A stretch of DNA of 64,000 nucleotides from an uncultured Lachnospiraceae bacterium (GCA_946546945.1 CAMNOU010000013.1:25318-89317); one strand, 5' to 3'. Counted from the first letter of the stretch, positions 26,842 to 35,972 are shown. Notes: generated from the letters alone by a model not told the origin. Numbers and translations are program-made.

Positions 26842-27138
26842 ATGGATGAACAAAAAATCTGGAACCGTACTTGTAAGGAGCTGGTATCAGAAATCATTGC
26901 TTTGGGATTCCCGGAGGAACTCGGTTATGCAGCAGCAAAATATCTCGGCAGTCCCAGGGCGATGGAGAGGATGATTTCTTATCTTAAATATGTAAAACCG
27001 AAAAAAGCAGAGATGGTGGCAGATGAAATGCTCGCAATCAGGAGTGAGATAGATGCATGGAAAGAGAAAAAGGCAAGTGAGCAGGCAAATGCAGCATACA
27101 ATGAGATGCTGAACAATGGACTCGGAACAGAAGAATGA
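26842..27138 (+). CDS. Small protein of unknown function
   Basis: This 98-residue protein is predicted mostly helical (WNRTCKELVSEIIALGFPEE; AAAKYLGSPRAMERMISYLK; KPKKAEMVADEMLAIRSEID; then a charged Lys/Glu/Ala-rich tail). I do not recognise a family. It has no signal peptide, membrane helix or Cys motif. The Met at 26842 has GGGGA 8 bases ahead; the longer open frame starting inside R2 copy A is an artefact of the repeat. The gene has its own terminator and is bracketed by two R2 copies in direct orientation. A role in nucleic-acid or protein binding would fit a small helical protein, but nothing proves it. Confidence 0.6.
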   Translation: MDEQKIWNRTCKELVSEIIALGFPEELGYAAAKYLGSPRAMERMISYLKYVKPKKAEMVADEMLAIRSEIDAWKEKKASEQANAAYNEMLNNGLGTEE

Positions 27139-27170
27139 AAAAAGAACAGTGTTGGTGACCCTCGCTTTCA

Positions 27171-27214
27171 AAACAGGGATTAACTCGTTGGAATGAGTTA
27201 ATCCCTGTTTTTTG
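27171..27214 (+). terminator. Terminator of the orphan small gene
   Basis: AAACAGGGATTAACTC (27171-27186) pairs perfectly with GAGTTAATCCCTGTTT (27195-27210), ending in a T-run. Confidence 0.88.
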
Positions 27215-27236
27215 CGTGATATACGCTCAGCGAGTA

Positions 27237-27410
27237 ATCAAGTACGCCTCGGGCGTACTTGCCGCGGCGCGCTTTCCGCTTGCGCGCCTGCGATCCGCCG
27301 GAGGCTTCAATCTTCAGCGCAGGTATGAAACCCATGCTGAAGACGAAAATGTTAATTTGGCGCATTCCTCTCACGATTAAAGTCACGGGAATCCTGCGCT
27401 GAATATTGAA
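27237..27410. repeat. R2 composite repeat, copy B
   Basis: A 174-bp element in the same orientation as copy A and differing from it at only a few bases (for example CGAAAATG for CGTAAATG). Together A and B flank the orphan gene at 26842-27138. Confidence 0.85.
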
Positions 27411-27424
27411 CATCATATCTCCCA

Positions 27425-27601
27425 TACATGTCAAAAAAGAGGAAATGAAAAATTGCCACGTACATCGCCACCGCCGGTACATGTCAAAAAAGAGGAAATG
27501 AAAAATTGCCACGTACGTTATCGTCGCCAGTACATGTCAAAAAAGAGGAAAGGGGAAAAAGCCACGTACGTTATCGTCGTCAGTACATATCAAAAAAGAA
27601 A
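27425..27601. repeat. Tandem repeat with 53-bp period
   Basis: TACATGTCAAAAAAGAGGAA starts at 27425, 27478 and 27531, and a cut fourth unit (TACATATCAAAAAAGA) at 27584, an exact 53-base period. Each full unit also holds GCCACGTAC. The period is not a multiple of three, so it is not protein-coding, and units are alike throughout, so it is not a CRISPR array. The 603-base gap 27139-27741 holds only a terminator, R2 copy B, this array and an R3 remnant. Confidence 0.85.
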
Positions 27602-27653
27602 ACGGATATGGTATCCATCTTTCGGTTGTGATATGATAAGGTCAATGTGAAAT

Positions 27654-27711
27654 GTTTATCCCAGTGGGCGGTTGCCCCGCTGAGATAAACGCTCCGCGAG
27701 ACTTGAATTAC
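27654..27711 (-). repeat. R3 repeat, internally deleted copy in reverse orientation
   Basis: On the minus strand this reads ATTCAAGTCTCGC joined directly to GGAGCGTTTATCTCA, the two ends of the full R3 at 50691 without its middle. Its GTTTATC / GATAAAC hairpin (27654-27660 with 27684-27690) is kept. It lies 31 bases ahead of the amylosucrase-like gene. Confidence 0.7.
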
Positions 27712-27741
27712 AAAAAGAGATAACGAAAGGATATACGACTG

Positions 27742-29667
27742 GTGAAGAACGGAAAGAATAAGTTTGAACAGGTGTTTGATGAACGATTCAACCGGCATCG
27801 CGATGAATTGCGCTGGCTTTATATGGAATTATATGAGAATGGCGGCATGTTTGATGAGCTGTGCACAAATATGAAAGAATTCTTCATGAGCAGAGATCCT
27901 GATCTCAGACAGAGAGATCGAGTGAGGGAGGAGAATCCGGACTGGTATAAAAGGAATGACCTGCTTGGGATGATGCTGTATATTGATAACTTTGCAGGCA
28001 ATTTAAAAGGAGTGATGAATAAGCTCGGTTATCTTGACAAATGTCAGGTGAACTGTATTCATCTGATGCCTTTTCTGGAATCGCCGAAGGGCCGCTCGGA
28101 CGGAGGGTATGCTGTGTCGGATTACCGCCGGGTACAGGAAGAGTACGGGACGATGGAGGATCTGTCCGTTCTGACGCAGGCCTGCCATGCAAAGGATATG
28201 AATGTCTGCATGGATTTTGTGATGAACCATACTTCGGAGGATCACAAATGGGCAAAAAGAGCCCGGGCGGGAGAGAGAGAATATATGGACCGGTTCTTTT
28301 TCTTTAAGGATGAACAGGCGGTCGGAGAATATGAAAAGACGGTTCCCCAGGTGTTTCCCACAACGGCGCCCGGGAATTTCACCTGGCTTGAGGATGTCGG
28401 ACAGTATGTGCTGACGACCTTTTATCCCTATCAGTGGGATCTGAATTACCGGAATCCGAGAGTGTTTAATGAAATGATCTATCATCTGCTGTTTCTGGCA
28501 AACAGGGGGATTGATATTTTCCGGCTGGATGCCGTGCCATATATCTGGAAGACGCTGTATACTTCCTGCAGAAATCTGCCGCAGGTCCACACCATTGTGC
28601 GGATGATGCGCATGGCTGTTGAGATTGTCTGCCCGGGCGTTCTCCTTCTGGGCGAGGTTGTGATGGAACCGGATAAGGTGGTGCCTTATTTTGGAACACT
28701 GGAAAAGCCGGAGTGTCATCTGCTTTACAATGTTACGACGATGGCAACGACCTGGCATACCGTGGCGACCAGAGATATCCGGCTTTTGAAGAAACAGCTC
28801 GATACGGTGAACCATCTGCCGAAGGAATATACATTTGTAAATTATCTGCGCTGCCACGATGATATCGGCTGGGGACTGGATTATCAGACACTGTCACAGT
28901 ATCACATGGAAGAAGGCCCGCATAAGAAGTATCTGAATGATTATTTCCGGGGACTTGCCGGGATGAGTCACAGCCGCGGAGAACTGTATAATGATGATCC
29001 GGCTTTGCAGGATGCCCGGTTCTGCGGTACGACCGCTTCCATGTGCGGAATTGAAACAGCCCTTGACGCCCGTGATACGGAAGGATTGAAAAAAGCAATT
29101 TGTCTCGATGTGATGCTGCACGCCTATATGTTCATGCAGTCCGGGATCCCGGTTCTGTACAGCGGAGATGAGATCGGACAGTGCAATGATCTTTCTTATA
29201 AAAAGGATCCGGAAAAAGCACAGGATTCCCGTTATATTCACCGCGGTAAAATGGATTGGGAGGCGGTGAAGCGGATCCATAATCCTGACAGTGTGGAAGG
29301 AAAACTGTTCAGTCAGCTCAGCCGGCTGGAAACGATCCGCAGACAGGAGCCGGCATTTGACTGCAGTGCGGATGTCTGGACGCTGGAGACCTGGGATCAG
29401 AGTGTGCTTTGTGTCGTGCGGCAGACAGGTGAGGAGAAACTGATCGGCTTGTTCAATTTCAGTGAACAGGACAGGACAGCCTGGATCAACGAGACAGACG
29501 GCCTGTATCAGGATCTGATTTCAGGGAAGGTACGGGAAGCGAAAGGCGTTGACATACCGGGATACGGTTTCTTTTTGTTAAAACGGGAGACAGACGGAGA
29601 AACAGCGCGGGCAAAATTTGCCCATGCAGAACGGGAGAACAGAAGCCGGAAAGAAGAAGTGGCGTGA
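27742..29667 (+). CDS. Amylosucrase-like GH13 enzyme
   Basis: The 641-residue protein aligns in order with amylosucrases (GH13_4), which make alpha-glucan from sucrose. Seen are the long N-terminal helical domain, DFVMNHTSEDHKWAKRA, TTFYPYQWDLNYRNPRVF, FRLDAVPYIWKTLYTSC with the catalytic Asp, LLGEVVMEPDKVVPYFG with the acid/base Glu, and VNYLRCHDDIGW with the transition-state Asp. Beta-strand 8 reads GIPVLYSGDEIG. The start is GTG at 27742 behind AAAGGA. It stands alone, with no sucrose transporter nearby. Sucrose hydrolase or sucrose phosphorylase-like activity cannot be ruled out, but motif spacing favours the amylosucrase subfamily. Confidence 0.8.
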   Translation: MKNGKNKFEQVFDERFNRHRDELRWLYMELYENGGMFDELCTNMKEFFMSRDPDLRQRDRVREENPDWYKRNDLLGMMLYIDNFAGNLKGVMNKLGYLDKCQVNCIHLMPFLESPKGRSDGGYAVSDYRRVQEEYGTMEDLSVLTQACHAKDMNVCMDFVMNHTSEDHKWAKRARAGEREYMDRFFFFKDEQAVGEYEKTVPQVFPTTAPGNFTWLEDVGQYVLTTFYPYQWDLNYRNPRVFNEMIYHLLFLANRGIDIFRLDAVPYIWKTLYTSCRNLPQVHTIVRMMRMAVEIVCPGVLLLGEVVMEPDKVVPYFGTLEKPECHLLYNVTTMATTWHTVATRDIRLLKKQLDTVNHLPKEYTFVNYLRCHDDIGWGLDYQTLSQYHMEEGPHKKYLNDYFRGLAGMSHSRGELYNDDPALQDARFCGTTASMCGIETALDARDTEGLKKAICLDVMLHAYMFMQSGIPVLYSGDEIGQCNDLSYKKDPEKAQDSRYIHRGKMDWEAVKRIHNPDSVEGKLFSQLSRLETIRRQEPAFDCSADVWTLETWDQSVLCVVRQTGEEKLIGLFNFSEQDRTAWINETDGLYQDLISGKVREAKGVDIPGYGFFLLKRETDGETARAKFAHAERENRSRKEEVA

Positions 29668-29714
29668 CAGGTTTTTCCCTTCAGGTATTTTTATCGTAAA
29701 AGAAAGGACAGAAT

Positions 29715-30875
29715 ATGAGTAAAAAAATAGAAGAATATCTGGAAGATTCCGCGATTGAGCAGAATCTGTCCAGGGATAAGACCATCGTACGGACCAGCAT
29801 TACCGGAATTATTGCAAATGTTTTTCTGGCGGCGTTCAAGGCCTTTGTGGGAATTGTTTCCGGGTCCATTGCGGTCACTCTCGATGCCGTAAACAATCTG
29901 TCAGATGCGGCTTCTTCGGTCATCACAATCATCGGAACGAAGCTTGCGGGCAAAGAGCCGGACAGAAAACATCCCTTCGGATATGGCAGGATTGAATATC
30001 TGAGTGCAATGATCATTGCGGTCATTGTTCTGTATGCCGGCATTTCGTCTCTTGTGGAGTCAGTCAAAAAAATCATGCATCCGGAAACACCGGACTATTC
30101 GGCAGTTGCGCTCATTATTATCAGTGTCGGCGTGCTGGTCAAGATCTTCCTCGGCAGGTACGTAAAATCTGTCGGAAAGAAAGTAAATTCCGACTCTCTG
30201 ATCAATTCCGGAGAGGACGCAACGCTGGATTCCATCATTTCCGCCTCTACGCTGGTAGCCGCAGTGATTTTCCTTATCTGGCATGTTTCTCTGGAGGCAT
30301 GGCTGGGAGCTGTCATTTCTGTGGTGATCATCAAATCCGGTATAGAGATGCTTCGCGACACGCTGTCTCAGATCCTGGGAGAAAGGGCGGACGCAGAGCT
30401 GGCGAGAACGATTAAAAAGACGGTCTGCAGTTTTCCGGATGTCTCCGGCGCTTATGATCTGGTCCTGCACAATTACGGACCGGATACGTACAATGGCTCT
30501 GTCCATATTGAGGTGCCGGATACCTATTCGGCGAATGAACTTGACGCATTGATCCGGAGTATTCAGGTGAAAGTATACCAGGAGCACCATGTGATCCTGA
30601 CCGCGATCGGCGTCTATTCGGTCAATACGAAGGATGAGCATGCGGCCCGGATCCGTGACGAGATCAAAACTGCAGTGATGGAACATCCTTATGTGCTGCA
30701 GGTGCATGGCTTTTATCTGTACGAGGAGCAGAAACGGATCCGTTTCGATGTGGTGATCAGTTTTGACGCGGCAGACCGCCGGAAGGTATACAAAGAAGTG
30801 CTGCAAACAGCAAAGGATCTTTATCCGGAGTATGAATATATGATTGCCATGGATACGGATTACAGCGATGTATAA
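29715..30875 (+). CDS. Cation diffusion facilitator family transporter
   Basis: The 386-residue metal/proton antiporter begins with a six-helix membrane domain: SGSIAVTLDAVNNLSDAASSVI holds the helix-2 metal site, DRKHPFGYGRIEYLSAM follows, and GEDATLDSIISASTLVAA is helix 5. The cytoplasmic ferredoxin-like domain follows from about residue 215 (GAYDLVLHNYGPDTYNGSVHIEVP). An extended C-terminus of about 90 residues repeats a similar fold, as in some Firmicutes CDF proteins. It probably exports Zn, Mn, Fe or Co. The helix-2 NxxxD pattern resembles Mn-exporting members, but the metal is not determined. Confidence 0.87.
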   Translation: MSKKIEEYLEDSAIEQNLSRDKTIVRTSITGIIANVFLAAFKAFVGIVSGSIAVTLDAVNNLSDAASSVITIIGTKLAGKEPDRKHPFGYGRIEYLSAMIIAVIVLYAGISSLVESVKKIMHPETPDYSAVALIIISVGVLVKIFLGRYVKSVGKKVNSDSLINSGEDATLDSIISASTLVAAVIFLIWHVSLEAWLGAVISVVIIKSGIEMLRDTLSQILGERADAELARTIKKTVCSFPDVSGAYDLVLHNYGPDTYNGSVHIEVPDTYSANELDALIRSIQVKVYQEHHVILTAIGVYSVNTKDEHAARIRDEIKTAVMEHPYVLQVHGFYLYEEQKRIRFDVVISFDAADRRKVYKEVLQTAKDLYPEYEYMIAMDTDYSDV

Positions 30876-30888
30876 AAAGGGGGATACG

Positions 30889-31524
30889 ATGTTATTTATT
30901 GGAATTACCGGAGGCGTCGGCGCGGGAAAATCGGCGGTTCTGAACTATCTTTCCGAAAATTACAACTGCAGGATTATGCTTGCGGATGAAATAGCGCATG
31001 ACCTGATGGAGCCCGGTACAGACTGTTACAGGCAGCTGCGGGAATTGTTTCGTGCGGAGGATATCTTTCTTGAAGACGGACAGATCGACCGTCTGAAACT
31101 GGCAGAGGTATTGTTCGGGGACGCAAAAAAGCGCGAGGCCCTGAACGGAATCGTTCATCCTGCCGTCAGAAAGTATGTGCAGGAGCAGGCGGAACGGGAA
31201 CGAAGCAGGAATACTCTGGATTTTCTGGTCCTGGAAGCTGCTCTTTTGATAGAAGAACATTATGATGCAATTTGTGATGAACTATGGTATATTTATACTT
31301 CAGAGGAAAATCGCAGAAGCAGGCTGAAAGAAAGCCGCGGCTATTCTGATGAAAAAATAGACCGTATTTTTCAGAGTCAGCTTACGGAAGATGAATTCAG
31401 AAAACACTGTGCGGCACAGATTGATAATAATGCCGCCGCGGATGACACCTTCCGGCAGATCGATGCGATTCTAAAGGAAAAAGGAATGACAGCACAGCCG
31501 TGCCGTCAGGATATGGAGGAATAG
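30889..31524 (+). CDS. coaE: Dephospho-CoA kinase
   Basis: The 211-residue kinase performs the last step of coenzyme A synthesis, phosphorylating dephospho-CoA at the 3'-hydroxyl. The P-loop GITGGVGAGKSAVL is at residues 5-18, and LADEIAHDLMEPGT, GIVHPAV and VLEAALLIEEH are conserved motifs of the family. The start at 30889 follows AAAAGGGGG. It follows the CDF gene by 13 bases and is followed by walJ after one base. The C-terminus (about 10 residues past the last helix) is a little long. Confidence 0.92.
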   Translation: MLFIGITGGVGAGKSAVLNYLSENYNCRIMLADEIAHDLMEPGTDCYRQLRELFRAEDIFLEDGQIDRLKLAEVLFGDAKKREALNGIVHPAVRKYVQEQAERERSRNTLDFLVLEAALLIEEHYDAICDELWYIYTSEENRRSRLKESRGYSDEKIDRIFQSQLTEDEFRKHCAAQIDNNAAADDTFRQIDAILKEKGMTAQPCRQDMEE

Positions 31525-31525
31525 T

Positions 31526-32323
31526 ATGCAGCTTTGCAGCATAGCCAGCGGCAGCAGCGGCAATTGTATTTATGCCGGCACGGAAGATACCCATGTGCTT
31601 GTGGATGCCGGCATCAGCGGAAAACGGATCGAGGCGGGATTAAACGAGATCGGACTGAAGACGGCAGACATGGATGGAATCCTTGTCACACATGAGCACG
31701 CGGATCATATCAAAGGGCTCGGCGTGATCGCAAGAAAGCATGGGATCCCGATTTATGCGACGAAGGGCACGATTGATTATATGAGAGACCGGCAGGCAAT
31801 CGGCAGGGTAGATGAATCACTTTTTCATATCATAGAGCCCGGGGTGCCGTTTCAGATCAGCGATCTTTGTGTGGAACCGGTCCATACTTCCCACGATGCG
31901 GCGGACCCGGTCGCCTATATCATGCGTCAGGGCAAAAAGTCCATGGGAGTGATCACGGATCTTGGGAAATATGATGATTATATTGTGGACAAGCTGCAGG
32001 GGTTGGATGTATTATTATTAGAGGCTAATCATGACGTACATATGCTTCAGGCAGGTGTGTATCCTTACTATCTGAAGCAGAGAATCTTAAGTGACAGAGG
32101 ACATTTGTCGAATGAACTTTCCGGACAGCTGCTCGGGGAGATTTTACATGACGGATTCAAAAAAGTACTGCTGGGCCATTTGAGCAAAGAGAACAATTAT
32201 CCGCAGCTTGCGTATGAAAGCGTGCGGATGGAGATCACAATGGGAGAGAATCCGTATCAGGGATCTGATTTCCCGATCGAGGTAGCAAAACGTGATGAGA
32301 TATCAGAATTGATCACGTTTTGA
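31526..32323 (+). CDS. WalJ/YycJ-like MBL-fold exonuclease
   Basis: The 265-residue metallo-beta-lactamase-fold protein starts with SIASGSSGNCIYAG and carries the metal motif THEHADHIKG (about residues 54-63), with HTSHDAADP and LLLEANHDVHML as further ligand regions. This is the YycJ/WalJ pattern, a group with 5' exonuclease activity linked in some Firmicutes to WalRK signalling or mismatch repair. There is no walRK operon here. Translation starts one base after coaE, with GGAGGA inside the end of coaE. Confidence 0.85.
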   Translation: MQLCSIASGSSGNCIYAGTEDTHVLVDAGISGKRIEAGLNEIGLKTADMDGILVTHEHADHIKGLGVIARKHGIPIYATKGTIDYMRDRQAIGRVDESLFHIIEPGVPFQISDLCVEPVHTSHDAADPVAYIMRQGKKSMGVITDLGKYDDYIVDKLQGLDVLLLEANHDVHMLQAGVYPYYLKQRILSDRGHLSNELSGQLLGEILHDGFKKVLLGHLSKENNYPQLAYESVRMEITMGENPYQGSDFPIEVAKRDEISELITF

Positions 32324-32345
32324 GAAAACAGGAGGATGAATGAGC

Positions 32346-32630
32346 ATGGAAAAAACATCAGACAAGACAGTGATTACCGTGGTTGGAAAGGATACCGTAG
32401 GCATCATTGCAAAAGTATGTACTTATCTTGCGGATAACAATATTAACGTGCTGGACATTTCGCAGACGATCGTTCAGGGTTTCTTTAATATGATGATGAT
32501 CGCGGATATGAATACATCGGATAAACCTTTCGATGAATGCTCTGCCGAGCTGAAAGAGCTGGGAGAGAAGATCGGAGTCGTTATCCGGTGCCAGAAAGAA
32601 GAAATATTTAATATGATGCATCGCATATAA
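32346..32630 (+). CDS. ACT-domain protein (UPF0237)
   Basis: A 94-residue single ACT domain ([45 protein letters not shown]), a ligand-binding regulatory fold. GGAGG at 32331-32335 lies 10 bases before ATG 32346; an ATG at 32340 is only 4 bases away and is less likely. UPF0237 proteins almost always stand beside a UPF0210 gene, as here (10 bases downstream), so the two probably work together. The ligand and function are unknown; an amino acid is likely from the ACT fold. Confidence 0.85.
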   Translation: MEKTSDKTVITVVGKDTVGIIAKVCTYLADNNINVLDISQTIVQGFFNMMMIADMNTSDKPFDECSAELKELGEKIGVVIRCQKEEIFNMMHRI

Positions 32631-32640
32631 AGGAGACAAT

Positions 32641-34005
32641 ATGATAAATCTATTCGAAGTCAATGAGACGAATAAGATGATCGATCAGATGAATCTGGAT
32701 GTCCGGACCATTACGCTGGGGATCAGTCTTCTGGACTGTATCGATCCTGATCTGGAAAGCCTGAACCGGAAGATCTACAATAAAATCACTTCCGTTGCCC
32801 GCGATCTGGTAAAAACAGGGCAGGAGATTGAAAAAGAGTACTGTATTCCGATCGTTAATAAACGCATTTCTGTGACGCCAATCTCACTGGTCGGCGCCGC
32901 AGCCTGCAGGACAGAAGAGGATTATGTGGAAATCGCAAAGACCCTGGATAAAGCGGCCCATACGGTCGGAGTGAACTTTATCGGCGGATATTCCGCGCTG
33001 GTTTCCAAGGGAATGACCGCGGCAGATGAGCTTCTGATCCGTTCGATCCCGCAGGCCATGGCCGCCACAGAGCGCATCTGCAGTTCTGTCAATCTGGGAT
33101 CTACAAAGACCGGCATCAATATGGATGCGGTAAAACTGATGGGCGAAATCATCAAAGAGACTGCGGAGTATACGAAAGAGAATGATTCTCTCGGCTGCGC
33201 AAAGCTGGTCGTTTTCTGCAACGCGCCGGATGATAATCCGTTCATGGCAGGCGCCTTTCACGGTGTGACAGAAGCCGATGCAATCATCAATGTCGGCGTC
33301 AGCGGCCCCGGAGTAGTCAAAAAAGCTCTGGAGGAAGCAAGAGGCAAGAATTTTGAAGTCCTTTGTGAGACGATCAAAAAGACCGCTTTTAAAATTACCA
33401 GGGTCGGTCAGCTTGTTGCCAGAGAAGCCTCGAAAATGCTGGGGATTCCGTTCGGAATCATTGATCTTTCCCTTGCGCCGACTCCGGCAGTCGGGGACAG
33501 TGTGGCAGAGATCCTGGAAGAAATCGGACTGGAATATGCCGGAGCGCCCGGGACAACAGCGGCGCTGGCTCTGCTCAATGATCAGGTGAAAAAGGGAGGC
33601 ATCATGGCTTCTTCTTATGTCGGAGGCTTAAGCGGCGCCTTTATACCGGTCAGTGAAGATCAGGGGATGATCGATGCAGTGAGGGCAGATGCCCTTACTT
33701 TGGAGAAGCTTGAGGCGATGACCTGCGTATGCTCTGTCGGACTGGATATGATTGCGATCCCGGGAGATACAAAGCCATCCACGATCTCAGGTATTATCGC
33801 AGATGAGATGGCGATCGGTATGGTCAACCAGAAAACGACTGCGGTACGTCTGATTCCGGTCATTGGAAAGGGCGTAGGAGAGATGGCTGAATTCGGCGGA
33901 CTGCTTGGCTATGCGCCGATTATGCCGGTCAACCGGTATTCATGTGAAGCATTTATTAATCGCGGCGGAAGAATTCCGGCGCCGGTACACAGTTTTAAAA
34001 ACTAA
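32641..34005 (+). CDS. UPF0210/PFL-family protein
   Basis: The 454-residue protein of the UPF0210 (DUF711, PFL-like) family is conserved in many anaerobes. Typical stretches are [59 protein letters not shown] and [21 protein letters not shown] at the end. The fold is related to pyruvate formate-lyase, but the radical Gly loop is not evident. It is paired with the ACT gene upstream and followed 13 bases later by purO. No reaction is known; the ACT partner suggests allosteric control. Confidence 0.85.
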   Translation: MINLFEVNETNKMIDQMNLDVRTITLGISLLDCIDPDLESLNRKIYNKITSVARDLVKTGQEIEKEYCIPIVNKRISVTPISLVGAAACRTEEDYVEIAKTLDKAAHTVGVNFIGGYSALVSKGMTAADELLIRSIPQAMAATERICSSVNLGSTKTGINMDAVKLMGEIIKETAEYTKENDSLGCAKLVVFCNAPDDNPFMAGAFHGVTEADAIINVGVSGPGVVKKALEEARGKNFEVLCETIKKTAFKITRVGQLVAREASKMLGIPFGIIDLSLAPTPAVGDSVAEILEEIGLEYAGAPGTTAALALLNDQVKKGGIMASSYVGGLSGAFIPVSEDQGMIDAVRADALTLEKLEAMTCVCSVGLDMIAIPGDTKPSTISGIIADEMAIGMVNQKTTAVRLIPVIGKGVGEMAEFGGLLGYAPIMPVNRYSCEAFINRGGRIPAPVHSFKN

Positions 34006-34018
34006 GGAGGAAAACAGT

Positions 34019-34732
34019 ATGCAGATGCAATCGATCGAAGAACAGTTGAAGGGGAATTCTTATCCCGGCAGAGGAATCATTATCGGAAAAACACCGGATG
34101 GGACCAAAGCTGTGGCTGCTTATTTCATCATGGGCAGAAGTACGAACAGCCGCAACCGCGTATTCGTGGAGGATGGAGAGGGAATCCGCACAGAGGCATT
34201 TGATCCTTCCAAACTGGAGGATCCGAGCCTGATTATCTATGCGCCGGTCCGGGTACTTGGAAACAAGACAATCGTAACAAACGGGGACCAGACAGATACG
34301 ATCTTTGAACAGATGGACAAACAGATGACCTTTGAACAGTCTCTGCGCGGCCGGGAATTCGAGCCGGACGGCCCCAATTATACACCCCGTATTTCAGGTA
34401 TCCTGCATGTAGAGAACGGAAACTACAGTTATGCGATGTCGATCTTAAAGAGCAATAACGGCAATCCGGAAGCATGCAACCGTTTTACCTTCGCGTACAG
34501 CACGCCTGTTGCCGGTGAAGCGCATTTCATCCATACTTATATCGGGGACGGCAATCCGCTTCCAAGCTTTGAGGGTGAGCCGAAACTGACAGATGTCCTG
34601 GATGATATCGATGCCTACACAGATCTTCTCTGGGAAAACCTGAATGAGGATAATAAGGTGTCTCTGTTTGTGCGCTACATCACCATTGCGGATGGTACGT
34701 ATGAGACAAGAATCGTCAATAAAAATCATTAA
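34019..34732 (+). CDS. purO: IMP cyclohydrolase, PurO type
   Basis: The 237-residue product is similar to archaeal-type PurO, which closes FAICAR to IMP in the last step of purine synthesis. Seen are NSYPGRGIIIGKTPDGTKAV, AYFIMGRSTNSRNRVFVED and RGREFEPDGPNYTPRISGIL, the last being the most conserved. The start at 34019 follows AAGGAGG. Its stop overlaps the potential ATG at 34732 of the longer AICAR formyltransferase frame, and the two catalytic halves normally fused in bacterial PurH are thus separate neighbours here. Confidence 0.85.
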   Translation: MQMQSIEEQLKGNSYPGRGIIIGKTPDGTKAVAAYFIMGRSTNSRNRVFVEDGEGIRTEAFDPSKLEDPSLIIYAPVRVLGNKTIVTNGDQTDTIFEQMDKQMTFEQSLRGREFEPDGPNYTPRISGILHVENGNYSYAMSILKSNNGNPEACNRFTFAYSTPVAGEAHFIHTYIGDGNPLPSFEGEPKLTDVLDDIDAYTDLLWENLNEDNKVSLFVRYITIADGTYETRIVNKNH

Positions 34733-34767
34733 TGAAAGCTGTATTTGGCAGCAGGAGGATAACACGA

Positions 34768-35949
34768 ATGAAAGAATTAGAACTGAAATATGGATGCAAC
34801 CCGAATCAGAAACCGTCAAAGATTTTTATGGCAGACGGAAGCGACCTGCCGATCAGGGTCCTCAATGGAAAGCCCGGATATATTAATTTTCTGGATGCGT
34901 TTAACGGCTGGCAGCTCGTGCGTGAGCTGAAGGCAGCGACCGGACTTCCTGCAGCAACCTCTTTCAAACATGTTTCTCCGGCAGGCGCGGCAGTAGGCCT
35001 TCCGCTGACCGATGTGGAGAAAAAGATCTACTGGATCGGGGAGGACAAAGGGGAAATGTCTCCGCTGGCCTGTGCCTATGCACGCGCGAGAGGAGCTGAC
35101 CGCATGTCTTCTTTCGGAGATTTTATTTCCCTTTCCGATATCTGCGACAAAGATACGGCGCTGCTGATCAAACCGGAGGTTTCAGACGGCGTGATTGCTC
35201 CCGGATATACGGAGGAAGCGCTGGCAATCCTGACGGCAAAAAAAGGCGGCAATTATAACGTGATCGAGATCGACCCGGAGTATGTGCCGGATCCGGTAGA
35301 GCATAAGCAGGTTTTTGGCGTAACGTTTGAACAGGGCAGAAATGAGTTGAAGATCGACCGGGAGTTCCTCGGCAATGTAGTGACAGAGAATAAAGAAATC
35401 CCTGATTCCGCAAAGATCGATCTGATCATTGCGCTGATTACGTTAAAGTATACCCAGTCCAATTCTGTCTGCTATGCGAAAGGCGGCCAGGCAATCGGTA
35501 TCGGCGCGGGACAGCAGTCACGTATTCACTGCACCAGACTGGCCGGACAGAAGGCGGACAACTGGTATCTGCGTCAGGCTCCCCAGGTACTGAATCTCCC
35601 GTTTAAGGCAGACATCAAACGTGCCGACCGTGATAATGCAATCGATGTATATATCGGCGACGAATATATGGATGTTCTGGCTGACGGAGCTTGGGAGCGC
35701 GTCTTTACGGAAAAACCGGCTGTCTTTACAAGAGAAGAAAAAAAAGAATGGCTGAAGGGAAATACCGGGGTCGCACTCGGGTCAGACGCATTCTTCCCGT
35801 TTGGGGACAATATTGAGCGCGCACATAAGAGCGGCGTACAGTATATTGCGGAACCGGGCGGATCGATCAGGGATGATCATGTCATCGAGACCTGCAATAA
35901 ATACGGAATTGCCATGTGCTTTACCGGTATCCGGCTGTTCCACCACTAA
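34768..35949 (+). CDS. AICAR formyltransferase, stand-alone
   Basis: The 393-residue protein matches only the transformylase half of PurH. It transfers a formyl group from 10-formyl-tetrahydrofolate to AICAR. The markers are LKYGCNPNQKPSKIF at the N-terminus, SFKHVSPAGAAVG with the catalytic Lys-His, YTQSNSVCYAKGGQAIGIGAGQQSRIHCTRLAG, and FFPFGDNIERAHKSGVQYIAEPGGSIRDD at the C-terminal end. No MGS-like IMP cyclohydrolase domain is present; PurO upstream supplies that activity. The start at 34768 follows GCAGGAGG. Other pur genes are not in the window. Confidence 0.9.
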   Translation: MKELELKYGCNPNQKPSKIFMADGSDLPIRVLNGKPGYINFLDAFNGWQLVRELKAATGLPAATSFKHVSPAGAAVGLPLTDVEKKIYWIGEDKGEMSPLACAYARARGADRMSSFGDFISLSDICDKDTALLIKPEVSDGVIAPGYTEEALAILTAKKGGNYNVIEIDPEYVPDPVEHKQVFGVTFEQGRNELKIDREFLGNVVTENKEIPDSAKIDLIIALITLKYTQSNSVCYAKGGQAIGIGAGQQSRIHCTRLAGQKADNWYLRQAPQVLNLPFKADIKRADRDNAIDVYIGDEYMDVLADGAWERVFTEKPAVFTREEKKEWLKGNTGVALGSDAFFPFGDNIERAHKSGVQYIAEPGGSIRDDHVIETCNKYGIAMCFTGIRLFHH

Positions 35950-35972
35950 AAAACAAAAATCTGGAGGAATCT

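Noticed and set aside
26634..27410. Composite transposon
   Set aside because: R2 copies flank a gene, but neither they nor the gene encode a transposase and no target duplication was recognised.
27425..27601. Possible CRISPR array
   Set aside because: Units are alike over the whole 53-base period, with no unique spacers and no cas genes nearby.
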